64,000 nt of DNA from Apostichopus japonicus (taxonomy: Eukaryota; Echinodermata; Holothuroidea; Aspidochirotida; Stichopodidae): positions 200,501 to 264,500 of the forward strand of contig NC_092573.1 of assembly GCF_037975245.1 (NCBI RefSeq), given 5' to 3'. The translations under genes and the position numbers were made by a program. The notes under the pieces were generated by a model. The model had not been told where the DNA came from. It searched no databases and worked only from the letters and a program-made list of their open reading frames with translations. This document shows, piece after piece, positions 27,101 to 39,100 of the stretch (position 1 is the stretch's first letter; each line of letters starts with the position of its first letter).

Positions 27101-30100
27101 AATACAATTTACTGAGCAAACTGTACTCTTCAAAGTGAAAGATAACTTTAACATCGCAATAAGGAACTTCCAGGATGAAAGTGAACTCCATTTGCTTGAA
27201 ATATGGGGATGTTTTCGACTTTAATATTTCCTGAATTTACGCTACAACAAATTGCAATGTACCGTACATTGGAACAATTACTACAAACGTCAGCCACCAG
27301 TCGGCAAGTTTTGAGAACTTGCAAAATGCAAACAATTTCCATAAGAATTTCATTCTCTCTTAATTTGCAATGACACTTGAGTTTACTCCGTTTCTCTGAG
27401 AGACAAACGATTTGCATTGCTTCCATATTGTATTAAACATCACCTTTTGTCATGAATTTTATGCCAAACTCAAATCAGTCTGAGAAAGGGTAATGCGGGA
27501 TGTATAGAGAATAATGTATCCAGTATCAGCAACAAAAAATGCTGTACAAAAAGGTCAAGTTGCTATACAAGAGCAAAGATGTGTAACAGTTTTCTACACA
27601 AGAACTAAATAGAATTCAATGAGAGACAAAATTACAGCCTTTGGAAATGTTACACCAAATTTGAAAACTAAAATTCATTCCTCCCTGGTGTGATCACTTC
27701 AGCATTGATAGAAAGATTATGCTCTACGGTGGGAACCAGTGCCGTGTGAACCACAAGTCTGTGAGAGTTTCACTTGCAAACTTGAAAGAAAGATGGCATC
27801 AAACTTTGCATCAACATGTTTACCCTAAAAATCAAGTCAAAAACAGCTGAAATGTAAACAGCACAAATACAATCAAATATTTGATTTGATACTGTCGATG
27901 AAAGGAAGACTTATATTGGATGGGTAGAAGAACTTGTATTACAGGTATATATAAGAAACAAATAGTGATTCCCTAGTCTTTATGGTTTGATCATTAAATT
28001 AAGGAAGATTTAAAGGAAATTGTTTGATATGATTATCTATTTACTTAACATCATTTTCCATTCATGGTTGAGCTTTATCTACCAAACAATCATCCCAAAA
28101 GGCTGCTTTAACATCCAAGCTTAAGAAGGCACAAATTGTGTCTTTCCGAGTCAAATTAGTAGAACGATCTACTGATGCAAAGGTAGTTTGCCCCGGTCTG
28201 GCATTACTAACTGTCCTTGTTTTCTACCATATAGTAATAATAATAATCATATATAGATATTATATATAGATCTGCCCTGTACCTAGATAGTCTCATCTCC
28301 AAGAAAAAACAACAGTCATACCATTGACTTGCATGTTAACTAATCCCCTTAAATCATACATCACAGTATTTATGTCATACTGTCTGTGACAGTAAATGGG
28401 CTTATATGTTAAACAAAGCAAAAGTCTGAAGAGGCAATTGTCATAGTGCCTTGAAGAATTAGAATTAAAATGGCTTCTCTTTCAACAAAATGAAAAGCTT
28501 TGAGCTCATGTATTCACATTAAAGGTACATTTGGTCAGCAGCAGGAAATATGGTTTCTCTTTCAAACAGAGAATCGAGGAAGTAACTAATTAATGTATGC
28601 AAGAATCGGGGCTTTATTTTGTATGGAATTTGCTGGGTTTGCAAAAACATACAGAGAAGATCAAGCTAGCACACAGACTAATGTGAAAAGTTGAGGAATG
28701 TAAGTAAGAGGTAATGATGGGAAGGCTTGTTAACTGACTCCAAGGGTTGTGATATGGTGGGGGAAAATAACATGGTTCTCTTTGGAATACTATCACTTTT
28801 TTATCTAACAAATTTGTGAAGCTTTATATTAATAATCAGCAGTTATTTTTGTGACACATAGGCCATCACAAATGTGGGAGAAACCCGCAAGGTCACGAAT
28901 TACAACTTACATGTCGGGTGGCTTCCAATCCGACATTTCAACTCAAATTTGGCATCTTTTCAATTTAGAAAGTCATTTCAGATGGGAAAACCGTAGATTG
29001 CTCTTGGATGAGAAATGCCCCTTACTATGACCCGGACGGGAATCTAACCCTGAACCCCAAACCTCCCGATTGCTAAGCCTCATCGCTTGAAATGCCACCG
29101 CCTATATCCACTCAGCCACAGTACCAGTATATCATTAGACTGCAAATCACTAGATTGGTTGCAATTAGAACCAAGGCACAATAATGTTGAAAACAGCATT
29201 TCAGAGATATGACCAGTTCCTGTATATACTGTATGTAACCATAGCTGACACATGACCACAATAGTATGCCCACATCTTCCTATGAGGACTTCAGGATAAT
29301 ATCTGTAACAGCCACTTCATAACAATATCAGCAAAGTGACCTAAGATTCCAATTCTTATATTAAATTTCTATTCAACCATTATCTACACATGAAGAGATT
29401 CTTTAACCCAAATTGAGGCATTACCAATTACTGTAACCATAAATTTTCAAGTTCCAACGGCCTTGCCAGAGACTGATTTCACACACAACCGCCCTTCTGT
29501 GACTAACCACCATGTATTCTTCATTTGCAGAGCTACCTACCACAAATCTGTAATAGTATACTGGCATGTTGTACACTGTATGTAACAGAACAGTAAACTA
29601 GAGGCTACTTACACTAAACACAAAGACAGTGTAAGGCAGAATGAATAATTAAACTCATTCATGCATAGATGCAGTCTTTTTGGTTTGTTTCCCTCTTTCT
29701 TATTGTTCTTTTCAAGACCAGATCGCGATGCACCCATACAGCATTAGTATTGTTACTATATACTGTAAAGCACTTGTACTGTTTGATGAGACTCATTAGT
29801 GGCAATTGCTGATTATGTTAGCTTAATTAATAACTAGTGTATGTATCTATCTTCCAGCTATTAACTCGCAGAACAAAGGCAGGAAATAGTTGTCCAATTG
29901 ATTATTATGCGGCAGGGTATTTGGTCTGTTCTCCCCTCCAGTTGATAGCTTCAAGCTTCATGTGGCATTAATTGTTGATGATGTAACTTGGTGTATGTCA
30001 TTCTAAGCGATCCATTTTGTTACAATCGCTTGGTGCTCTTAATAAGGAAGTCATTAACTTGTTCATCTGTATTAGTCTTTAACAACAAGTTTATTGTGTC

Positions 30101-33100
30101 CACCAAATTATTTTTTTTAATTTTAAAACCTTATGCCAGAATTGAATCATCAGTAGTGTGATTACCTTGTACTGCAGTACCACATTATGTACGCAGATAT
30201 GTGTGTTGTCTTTTCTTTGAATATACAGCTGTATATGGAACTCTAGATTGAAGCCAATTCAAAGCATAATGTAAGATATTGCAAGATATTAACAGTTTCC
30301 TCTAGTCACACAGGATCACTAACAGGAATCCATTGAGTATTTTCACAGCAATTAATATATCCTAGCTATATCTCAACAAAGTGACCCATCCCAGGGAATA
30401 ATTTAGTTTCCAAAGTTTGGGATAGCAGTTTTGAGGGCTCTGAATTTTTGTCTCTTTTAAAATACTGATACCTGTGTAAACAAAAAAGTGCTGTATACTG
30501 TATCTTTCGACTTGTGTAGCAATTTGACCATTTTGCACTGTAGCATTTTGCACAGTGGCATTTTGCATTGTAGCAATTTGCACAGAAGCATTTGGCACTG
30601 TAGCATTTTGCACAGTAGAATTTTGCACTGTAGCAGTTTGTAACATTTTGCACTGTAGCATTTTGCACTGTAGCATTTGCAATGTAACATTTAGCAATGC
30701 TTTACTGGATCCCAGCAACAGGCAGTGGAATAACTTCATACTACAGTACCCAGCAACATTTGAAGGTCATTCCCTAAGTACTGGTTTAAACATTTCATAT
30801 GATGCCACCCCAACCAGCCTACAAACTACTCCACACAGAATAACTCCACCAGCTAGTAGACACTTAAAAATCACACACACATGAACAACCATCCACACTA
30901 CAGAAATAATCTGATTAACAAATTTAAAATTTTGACCTTAACCTGTGGAATGAATTGTAAAGTAGTTAATTTCTGAGTCATTCCTGGGAAACAAGCCTTC
31001 AAACAATACCACATGTTTACAAGTTAAAGGATGACAAAAAGTTTCCCAATTTTCCAGGGCTTTGTTTGATATATAGCAATCTGTCTGGTTGGCCTCTCTC
31101 TATCTGTCTCCCCTTATTTTCCACTTTTCTTTTCATATCTTGTCTGTTTATTAGAGATTAATATCCACGGTTCATCATGTTGTCACACTTCCTGATTACT
31201 TCTTGGAAGAGGTTATACCATATTACCCTGCTTCCTTAGGGATATTCCAACCAGGGTGTACTCTTTCACAAACCAATAAATGGTAAGGTACATAGCTTAT
31301 CAACACCAGCATGGCATGAGCTATCTGTTTTGAACCGTGATATATCCCACAGGCAACATGGTCTGACCCTTGAATGACTCTCAACAACTTCATGAAAATT
31401 TGTGTCATGCTACCACCCAAAGGGGGATTACAGAGGTGTCACAGGGGTAACTCCAACTGGATGATACCCAACTGAGTCTAAAACATCTTGCTTAAGGTAT
31501 TCCTGATCAACACTACTGTCTACCCTTTGACTCAGTCTTTTTATATTTATATGAAAAAATCACAATGTGTTGTTGTTCACCATAGTTTTTTCCTTTTTAT
31601 TCTTCTGTAGGAAATCTACTTGCACAAGCTCTTTTTAAGACCTCCGATTTCTATTCATAAACTTTTTAAAAGGAAAGCTATATGGATTCTCAATTGCCTT
31701 CAAAGCCCATTGTTTGAATGCAGTATTTAAACATTTTATCTTTCTGAAGAATCTGTTTTTCTTGTTAATAAACGCAGACAAAAAATTTTGAGAATGAAAA
31801 AAAATATCTCAACTCTCCCGTAGTTCAAGGTAATGACTAAAGCCATGACACTGTGACACACCCAGGATGTCCAAATTGTGTTTTATGATTGACAGATCCA
31901 TTATTCTGAAGTGGTTTACAATCCCTGGCTACTCCAAGCCTGTCTACAATATCAGAATAATGAACCTTTAAAAAAACCAGAGTACTTTTACCCTTACTAA
32001 ACCTCTTGAGGGACTTGAGATACAGTTATAGTCAAAACTTTAACTTGTGTATTTTTTATTTCCTACTTCTTTTAATTTTTAAAGAAGTAGATGTTTAACA
32101 ACAACAAGAAAATCATATTTGCTAAAATTTTAGTTACGATAAATAAAATAAATACTTGAAACATACAAACATACTCCATGACACTACACATTAAAATGAC
32201 CCTAAAAATGTAGACTTCATGTGAAAACTTGCAAACTTGTTTTGAACAGTTAAAGTAGGTGCACTATAACAACAGAATACCTCATTTGCCAAGATTCCTC
32301 CAATCTTGCTGAAGGCTGGCATCTGGATGCCATATTTATCCAGCTCTTGTTGCATGGCACTGATTTCCTCCTCTGCACACAGAGAGAGAGAGATCAAACA
32401 AAGGTCAAAATGGTTCACATCATATTTCATTTATTTTTTCATTAATCCAAACTGTGGGTATTCTCTAATATGTTTTTAGCTTACAAGTACTGACAAATAT
32501 AAATAGAACATGTTTTTGAGGGAAAATAGTTCGTTAGACCAAATACAGGATCACCTACTTATACTGGAATGGTATTGTTGTGGTGATTTGTTGATTGTTT
32601 TGTGTCCTTGTGTGGTTGTTTATGTTTGTTTGTTTGTTTGTGTTGTGTTTGTGTTCTTGTATGTTTGTTTGTGACCTTGTTTAGTGGCTGGCCTTCTCTG
32701 TTGTTGGTCATATTATTTCCATTATCGTTCATATTGAGAGAATATTGTGCAGATGAAGTTAATGACATGAATTAAAGATATGAATAATAGGAGAGGAACA
32801 AGGCACTAGATCCGGACGTCGAGATCAAGACTGTAGTGTAAATGCAATACAGATCTGGATCAGATCCTCAGATTGTGATGCTGGCTGAGAACAGGATCTG
32901 ATCTCGAAGTCGAGATCAACCTCTGTTGGGTGGGTCTTGGTCACATGAACAGCTAGCAGCAACCATGGTAACGTCACTGTTTTATTTCCCAATCTGTAAT
33001 TGCGCAAAAGACACTCCAGTTCCATAATACCGGTAACAAATCTGTGGAGTCCTCGCTATTTATTAGTCTATGCTTAGGAAAGATGCAAGGAGGGTGCATG

Positions 33101-36100
33101 CTTGTGTTTGATAAATTGCCACTTTTTCTTCTTTATTTGGGCATGATAAGCAGATCCAAATAAAATCAGCTGCTTTAACTTAATGGCCAGAGCAAGTCTA
33201 AACAAAGTCCAAACAAAGACCAATGTCTGTCACTCCCTCGTCGTCGTCCTTTGTTTATAATCTTTTTTATCAATCTATGATTAGGTGATAACCTTACTTC
33301 CTCTCTCTCAGAATTCATGTGTGTATACACCCTTTCAGATCCCCAAATGGCTACTTCCTCAGAGCTTTGAATCTTGTTCTCAAGAATTCTATGCTTCCAT
33401 TAGAATCCTCCTTTAGAATCCCACTCGCAGGGAGGATTCTCATAAATAAACATGCTAAAAGAAAGAATTCATCTTTGTTCCAGACATACCATAAATGAGA
33501 AAAATCTGTGACATCTACTATTTTTTATTCTTTTTTTCTTTAAACAGAATAAATATACCACAACGGTTTGAGTTTAATAAGTAAGCCTAAAACAAATGCC
33601 TGATTTCAAATTGTGGTAAAGGAGTCTTCCGCACAATCGCAATGATTTTAAAGTACGTTACAATATGGCCAATGCTTAAACTTGTCCATTTTGTTGGCCT
33701 ATGACATATCAAAATTCTAATAACATATTGACTAAATGTACCTTGAATATTTAATTTCATGTGTCTCCAAGAGATGAAATATTTGCCAAACAATTTATTC
33801 CATTATTTTATCACAAGAACTTTGGAGTTATTACAAAGTGCACCAAATGTTCCATAAATGTTTTATTTTCAAATCTTGCAAAAACTAGAATGCACAACCT
33901 TTAAAAACATTGTCTCGGTGCAACGTTAGAAGTGACCCTCTGCAAAAGAGTACATGAGGAAGAGGAACCTCACTCAAACTACTGCAAGATACTGTAGTGA
34001 TGTTTAAGTGTCAATTGAGTGACAACAAAGACGAAATAATAGGAAATGTGGACCATTCTAGCAAAACATTATATTTGCAAGACAGGGGAGACATGTCAAA
34101 TCAACAATTCCTCTCTTGTGTCGCTGAAGTCTTGACAAATTGATTACATATATTCATCGATGACTGTCCTCACAGGTTCAGACAAAATCAATACAAAAAC
34201 AGATGTGAAGGTAAAGATATGATATACCTGTGAATTCCACTTTGCCATAAAGATCTTGAATTTGTGGAGCAATGCCCAGCTTGAAGAGGTACAAGCTGAA
34301 AAGTTGAAAAAGGAAAAGCCCTTAGTGTTAGCAAAAGTACAAGAAAGGAAAAATTTGCAATATGTGAGAATGATATAACACTGTAATTCAAGTAAGGGTT
34401 CTGTGCTAATTATACGCTACCAGATGGATGTAGACATGCTCGTATGGGACGCAGTAATAATGTGTAGACAGGTAAGTGATGAGTGAAGTAATGAACTGGA
34501 AACAGTCATTATAAACTACATATTATTTTATATACTATTATACTTTTTCCTGCTTGTTTAGTTTACATATTCATAATAATATTGAAACAGCTACAGTATA
34601 CATACATCTTTTGCTCACAATCACTGACAAAGCAAAAACTAGAGCTGCTAGAAATTAGAATCACTTTTTTCTACATTGATATAGTACATAATATGCAATG
34701 AGATTATCTGCCCACAGGGTAGAAAGGCCACGTTTTTATTGATAATAAATGAGTGAAACTATATTATCCCTAAATCATATGTTCTGGAGATGTTCTGTTG
34801 CCTTAGGTAAAATCACTAGGGACACTTGTCCCCTTGCTCAAGTCCATCCACTTGCCAGAAGCTAATCTGACTAGCAATCTGCAGATGGAATTCCAGCATC
34901 CCCTCATTAGTGACTGGAGGACTGGAATAAGGTTACAATCTCCGCAGCATTGCTGAAATATGTCACACTAACAAGAATTTGGGTTTTATAAGTTATGATA
35001 ACACTTGCTCTGATAAATTCCTTAGGGTAAAATTCTTAGACATTGAGGTTTGTAAGAGGTGAAAACTAAAAAGAAGAAAGAGAGAAAATCTAACAGCCCT
35101 AAGCTGTGATCATTCAAACTGCTGCTGATGCATTAATCGCAGCCTAGACTTTCAGACGGAACCATGTTCATTGTACAACAAGCACATGAAACATCCCTTT
35201 TGTTTTTGCTTGTTTCATAACAACAGCGTCATTGTCGTCAACATGGCTGCTGATTTAAGTAAAAGCTGTAAACATTCCCCACAGTCTTATGAAAATGAAC
35301 AGCTTAATTTGAACCAACTTATTTATAAATAATGTTTTTTGTGTGTGTTTCTTGGGGGGGATGCTAAACAAATAAAACAATTTTCTTATCATACATTTAC
35401 TTGATAAGGCACTGACTGCAAATGGAAAATTTGAAGAGGACACGAGAAGGTGACATAATTCTAAGAAAAAATAAAACCTGGCAAACAGTAAGTGCCCAAA
35501 TAATTCTACTATATCCAAATATAGTAGAATTATTTGGGCACTTACTGTGTGCAACACTGAATCAGGTTAACAGAGACTCTGTTTATCTACGGTTGATTGA
35601 ACAACTGGAATGCTTCTTCATTCCAACCACAATACCCAAAGAGTCAACAATCCTATTATTCATCTAAAATAAAGGTGCAAAAACTAGCAACTCTTCCAGC
35701 ACTGCTAGAGGCCAACGATGTAGAGTAGACTCTTCAACTAACCTTAGAGCATGTACACAGTACACCATTCTGGGCATGTTCTTCTTGTCGTAAATGTCTG
35801 TTGTTTCTGGATAAAATATCTGTCAAATAAAATCGAAAAATTATCATTCACAAAAGAGGAAACACATTCCAAAGTAAATTAATCTTCAGCGGTACTAACA
35901 ATTTTTTTTTAATAATTACAAATGACAGTGTGAGAAAGTTGTAGGGTCGGTAGTGATTTAGTTTGAGGGATTTCAGTTTAAACTGTGTTTGGGGCATCAT
36001 TTGCTTCTGCCCACTTATCGGGATAGGGAGAGGAGCAGGGAAGAGGTTAATGTAGGCCCCTAACTCCCCCCCCCCACCCTCAAGAATTTTTTGAAGTTTT

Positions 36101-39100
36101 CAAAGTTGCTTTGTGCATACATATGGTTAACACAGTTTAACACTGGTGTGATCAGTATCTGGGCGACAAATATTTTGAATCCAAACATTGTTAATGACGC
36201 CTACATTAACATAAAATTTACATAGGCAGGTGCAGTATCTTAATCAATAGTAATCTGATCTTTATGTGTCCATAAAAAGTTCCATAAAATTTGTTCTTTT
36301 TTTTTTAATTATCGACCAAGCTCGAGCAGCTGCTGTAAGACAGAGTTGACATTTGGTTAATATCAGCTTGAACGTCAGAATACAATTTTACCAAGGTTAT
36401 AATTGTTATCTTTATGGTACTCTAGGAAAGAAAGAAAGGACCATAACTAAAGATTTATATGATTCTCTAAAGAGTTATCCAATATTTAAAAAAATTAAAA
36501 AAAAGCTGTTTACCACAAACTAGAATCGCTATAGGGGAAGGATTTGTTACTTCCAAGTGTAACTACTGTGTACATTTGTTATGGGTGACAAGGTCAGTGT
36601 AACACTTCAGAATAGAGTAAATATGTAGATAATGTAAAGTGCTAAGGATAGACTTCCCTCACACCTTCTTAAAAGGGTAGCACTTAAATAGCTAGAAGCC
36701 ATAACAGGAAGAAGTTCATTACCTGAAACATTCTGCTGTGTGTGTGTGTGTGTATATTATAAATACTGTATGTAAGGGCCAACAACTGTCTCCCATGCAT
36801 ATTAAAATTGGCAGTTTGACTGACCAAGCTTGATATTCAATTGATGGGTAAATTCTGTTGATATAACTTTGAAGTAGGAAATTTGCAAGAAGTCAATTCT
36901 GAACTGAGATCCCTGATGTTTTAATGTCTGTTTAATGTCACCATTAGTAGTGCTAGAGCCATGATGATAAAAGGTCATAAACTACTGTACATATTCTCAA
37001 ACAATGAAAAAAAAACTTTTCTTAAATTGCTACAATCCAACAAGTAGATTTTGGGGAATTTGGCAGTGCAATTAATCCTGTTCTCAGTGACATTTCAAAA
37101 CTCAACAAGAACAGATTTACAAAATCCTTAGCTTTGGAGTAGACCTATTTTAGTAGGATGAAAGTTGCTTCCTACCCCCCCCCCCCAAACACCAATCGGT
37201 AACCATTATCAAAACGTTTGAGTCACTACATAAATTAGTTGTCGGTAAGAAAAATGGTTTTCTAATGATAAGCTACCATAATGTAAAATAACATACAGTT
37301 AGGTCTACCTGTTTTGCACATTGCAATATCCTTTTTGCATTTAATATAAAGAAAAATATAAATATAATTGTCCACAAAGTCTTACTGGCTATGAGAATTA
37401 TTTCATAGTTTGTTTGGCGTTATATAAAAATTATGTATTATTATTATTAATACAAAGGGCAATGTAGCAGAGATGCCAAATTTGTCAGGAAAATGGACCC
37501 CACCTCAAAGTATGGAATGACCCTTATCAAAGATGCAATGATTCACAACTCAACGCTTACTCTACACAGCTAGCTTTACTGAAATGGAATAGACCGCCGA
37601 GTTGATGGGTAAAATTAAACCTTGCCTCAGTGTCTTGGATAACATACAATACAAAAATTATTTATTTTGCAGGTAGGTACCATTGCACAAAAAGGTTACC
37701 ATCACAATCAGATCCAATTTCAAACAAAGTTGAGAAAGCCTTTTTCAAAACAATGTAACCACCATTTCCTGATAAGGATTGCACCAATATTCAAATGGAG
37801 GGGATAATTTATCGTTTATACTGAAGTACATTTTACCAGAAATATAAAAAAGGCCAATTGTGTTTCACCAGAACCCTCAAACATATCTCACAAACATAGG
37901 CGTAGGAGCCTAATTTGATTTGGGGGGGCTGTAACGACTTGCCCGAAAAATATAACCAAATTTTTCGAGCGCTCCGCGCGCGTTCAACATGTTAAAAGGA
38001 TTGTCTGGTGGCCCAAAGAAGTTAGCTTAAAAAATAGTAAATAATTTTCCAAACATGTTGTCAAAGTATGAGAACGCTAATGTTGCGTTTGACAGAGAAA
38101 CGATTTTTTAATCGTTATGGATAGACATTTCAAATATGATTTGAACAGTACAATACGTGACGTCAGCTCTGCCATAGCAGATTGCGTCATAACCCACCCT
38201 CCGCACAGTACCTATACGGTAATCACAACAAAAACAGCGTTTGTATACAGATAAATTTCTTCCTTAATTTCCGGTGAAATTTCTTTAAAATTAGATATGT
38301 TTTCAAAAACTCCTTAAGCCGCCATGTACTTGATCGGTGGTTCCGTGGTCTTTGTGTAACACAAGGTAAATTTTAACAGCAGACTCTGAGCTGTTCAGGC
38401 TATACATCGCGCTATCCAGCTCCAACGCGAAAAATGTTCGCATGTAGGCTATACTCAAACGTTGACAATCGGACAGTTCTGCGAAGCCTAAGCTTCTCAG
38501 TGCTACATTCTGCTCTGACAACGATTCGATCAATTTCTTCAATAATTCCCGGTGAAATTTCTTATAAATTAGATATGATTTAAAAAACTCCTTAAGCCGC
38601 CATATATGTAGTAGATCGGTGGTTTCGTGGTCTTTGTGAAACACAAGATAAGTTTTAACAGCAGGCTCTTCGTTGTTTACACATCGCGGTATCCAGCTCC
38701 AGCGCGAAGAATGTTCGCGTGTATAGCCTACTCTAACGTTTACAATCGGACAGTTCTGCGATGACATCGATTCCGCCAAGTTTCATCTTTCGGTTTAACG
38801 AATACTTTACAAGTTTCCATTTACTGTTAATTTGATCCGTGAATTTTATTTCAGCGATTTCGAAGAGCAGTTAATGAACTGTGGTTTGAGTGTGAGTGTA
38901 CTATGTGTAACGCTATACAAGTACACCAACTGAGCATCGTAGTATATCAATCGCGAGTATGTACGTTATATATATATGAGGCAATCCAATGTGCTTACAC
39001 GTGAGTTTATTTGCTGCGGAATTGGGAGTGCTAACTTCAAGTCGCCTGTTTTGCCTATCTGCAACCACTACGTCAATCACCATATTGAAGCGTTCGAACA

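Larger units (their letters stand above)
26633..32280 (-). other. IQGAP intron of 5.6 kb
   Basis: Contains the intact-looking tRNA-derived SINE (28.8-29.1 kb), a 15-bp tandem repeat (30.5-30.7 kb) and a copy of a dispersed sequence at about 27545-27600. The rest shows nothing recognisable. Confidence 0.75.

Noticed and set aside
30362-30739. Cys/Asn/Ala-rich frames on the minus strand
   Set aside because: Produced by the 15-bp repeat; open in several frames at once.
38303-38779. 158-codon minus-strand frame with an internal repeat
   Set aside because: The two halves come from a DNA duplication in the CATAGGCG element and align in different reading frames over part of their length, so protein-level conservation is not supported.
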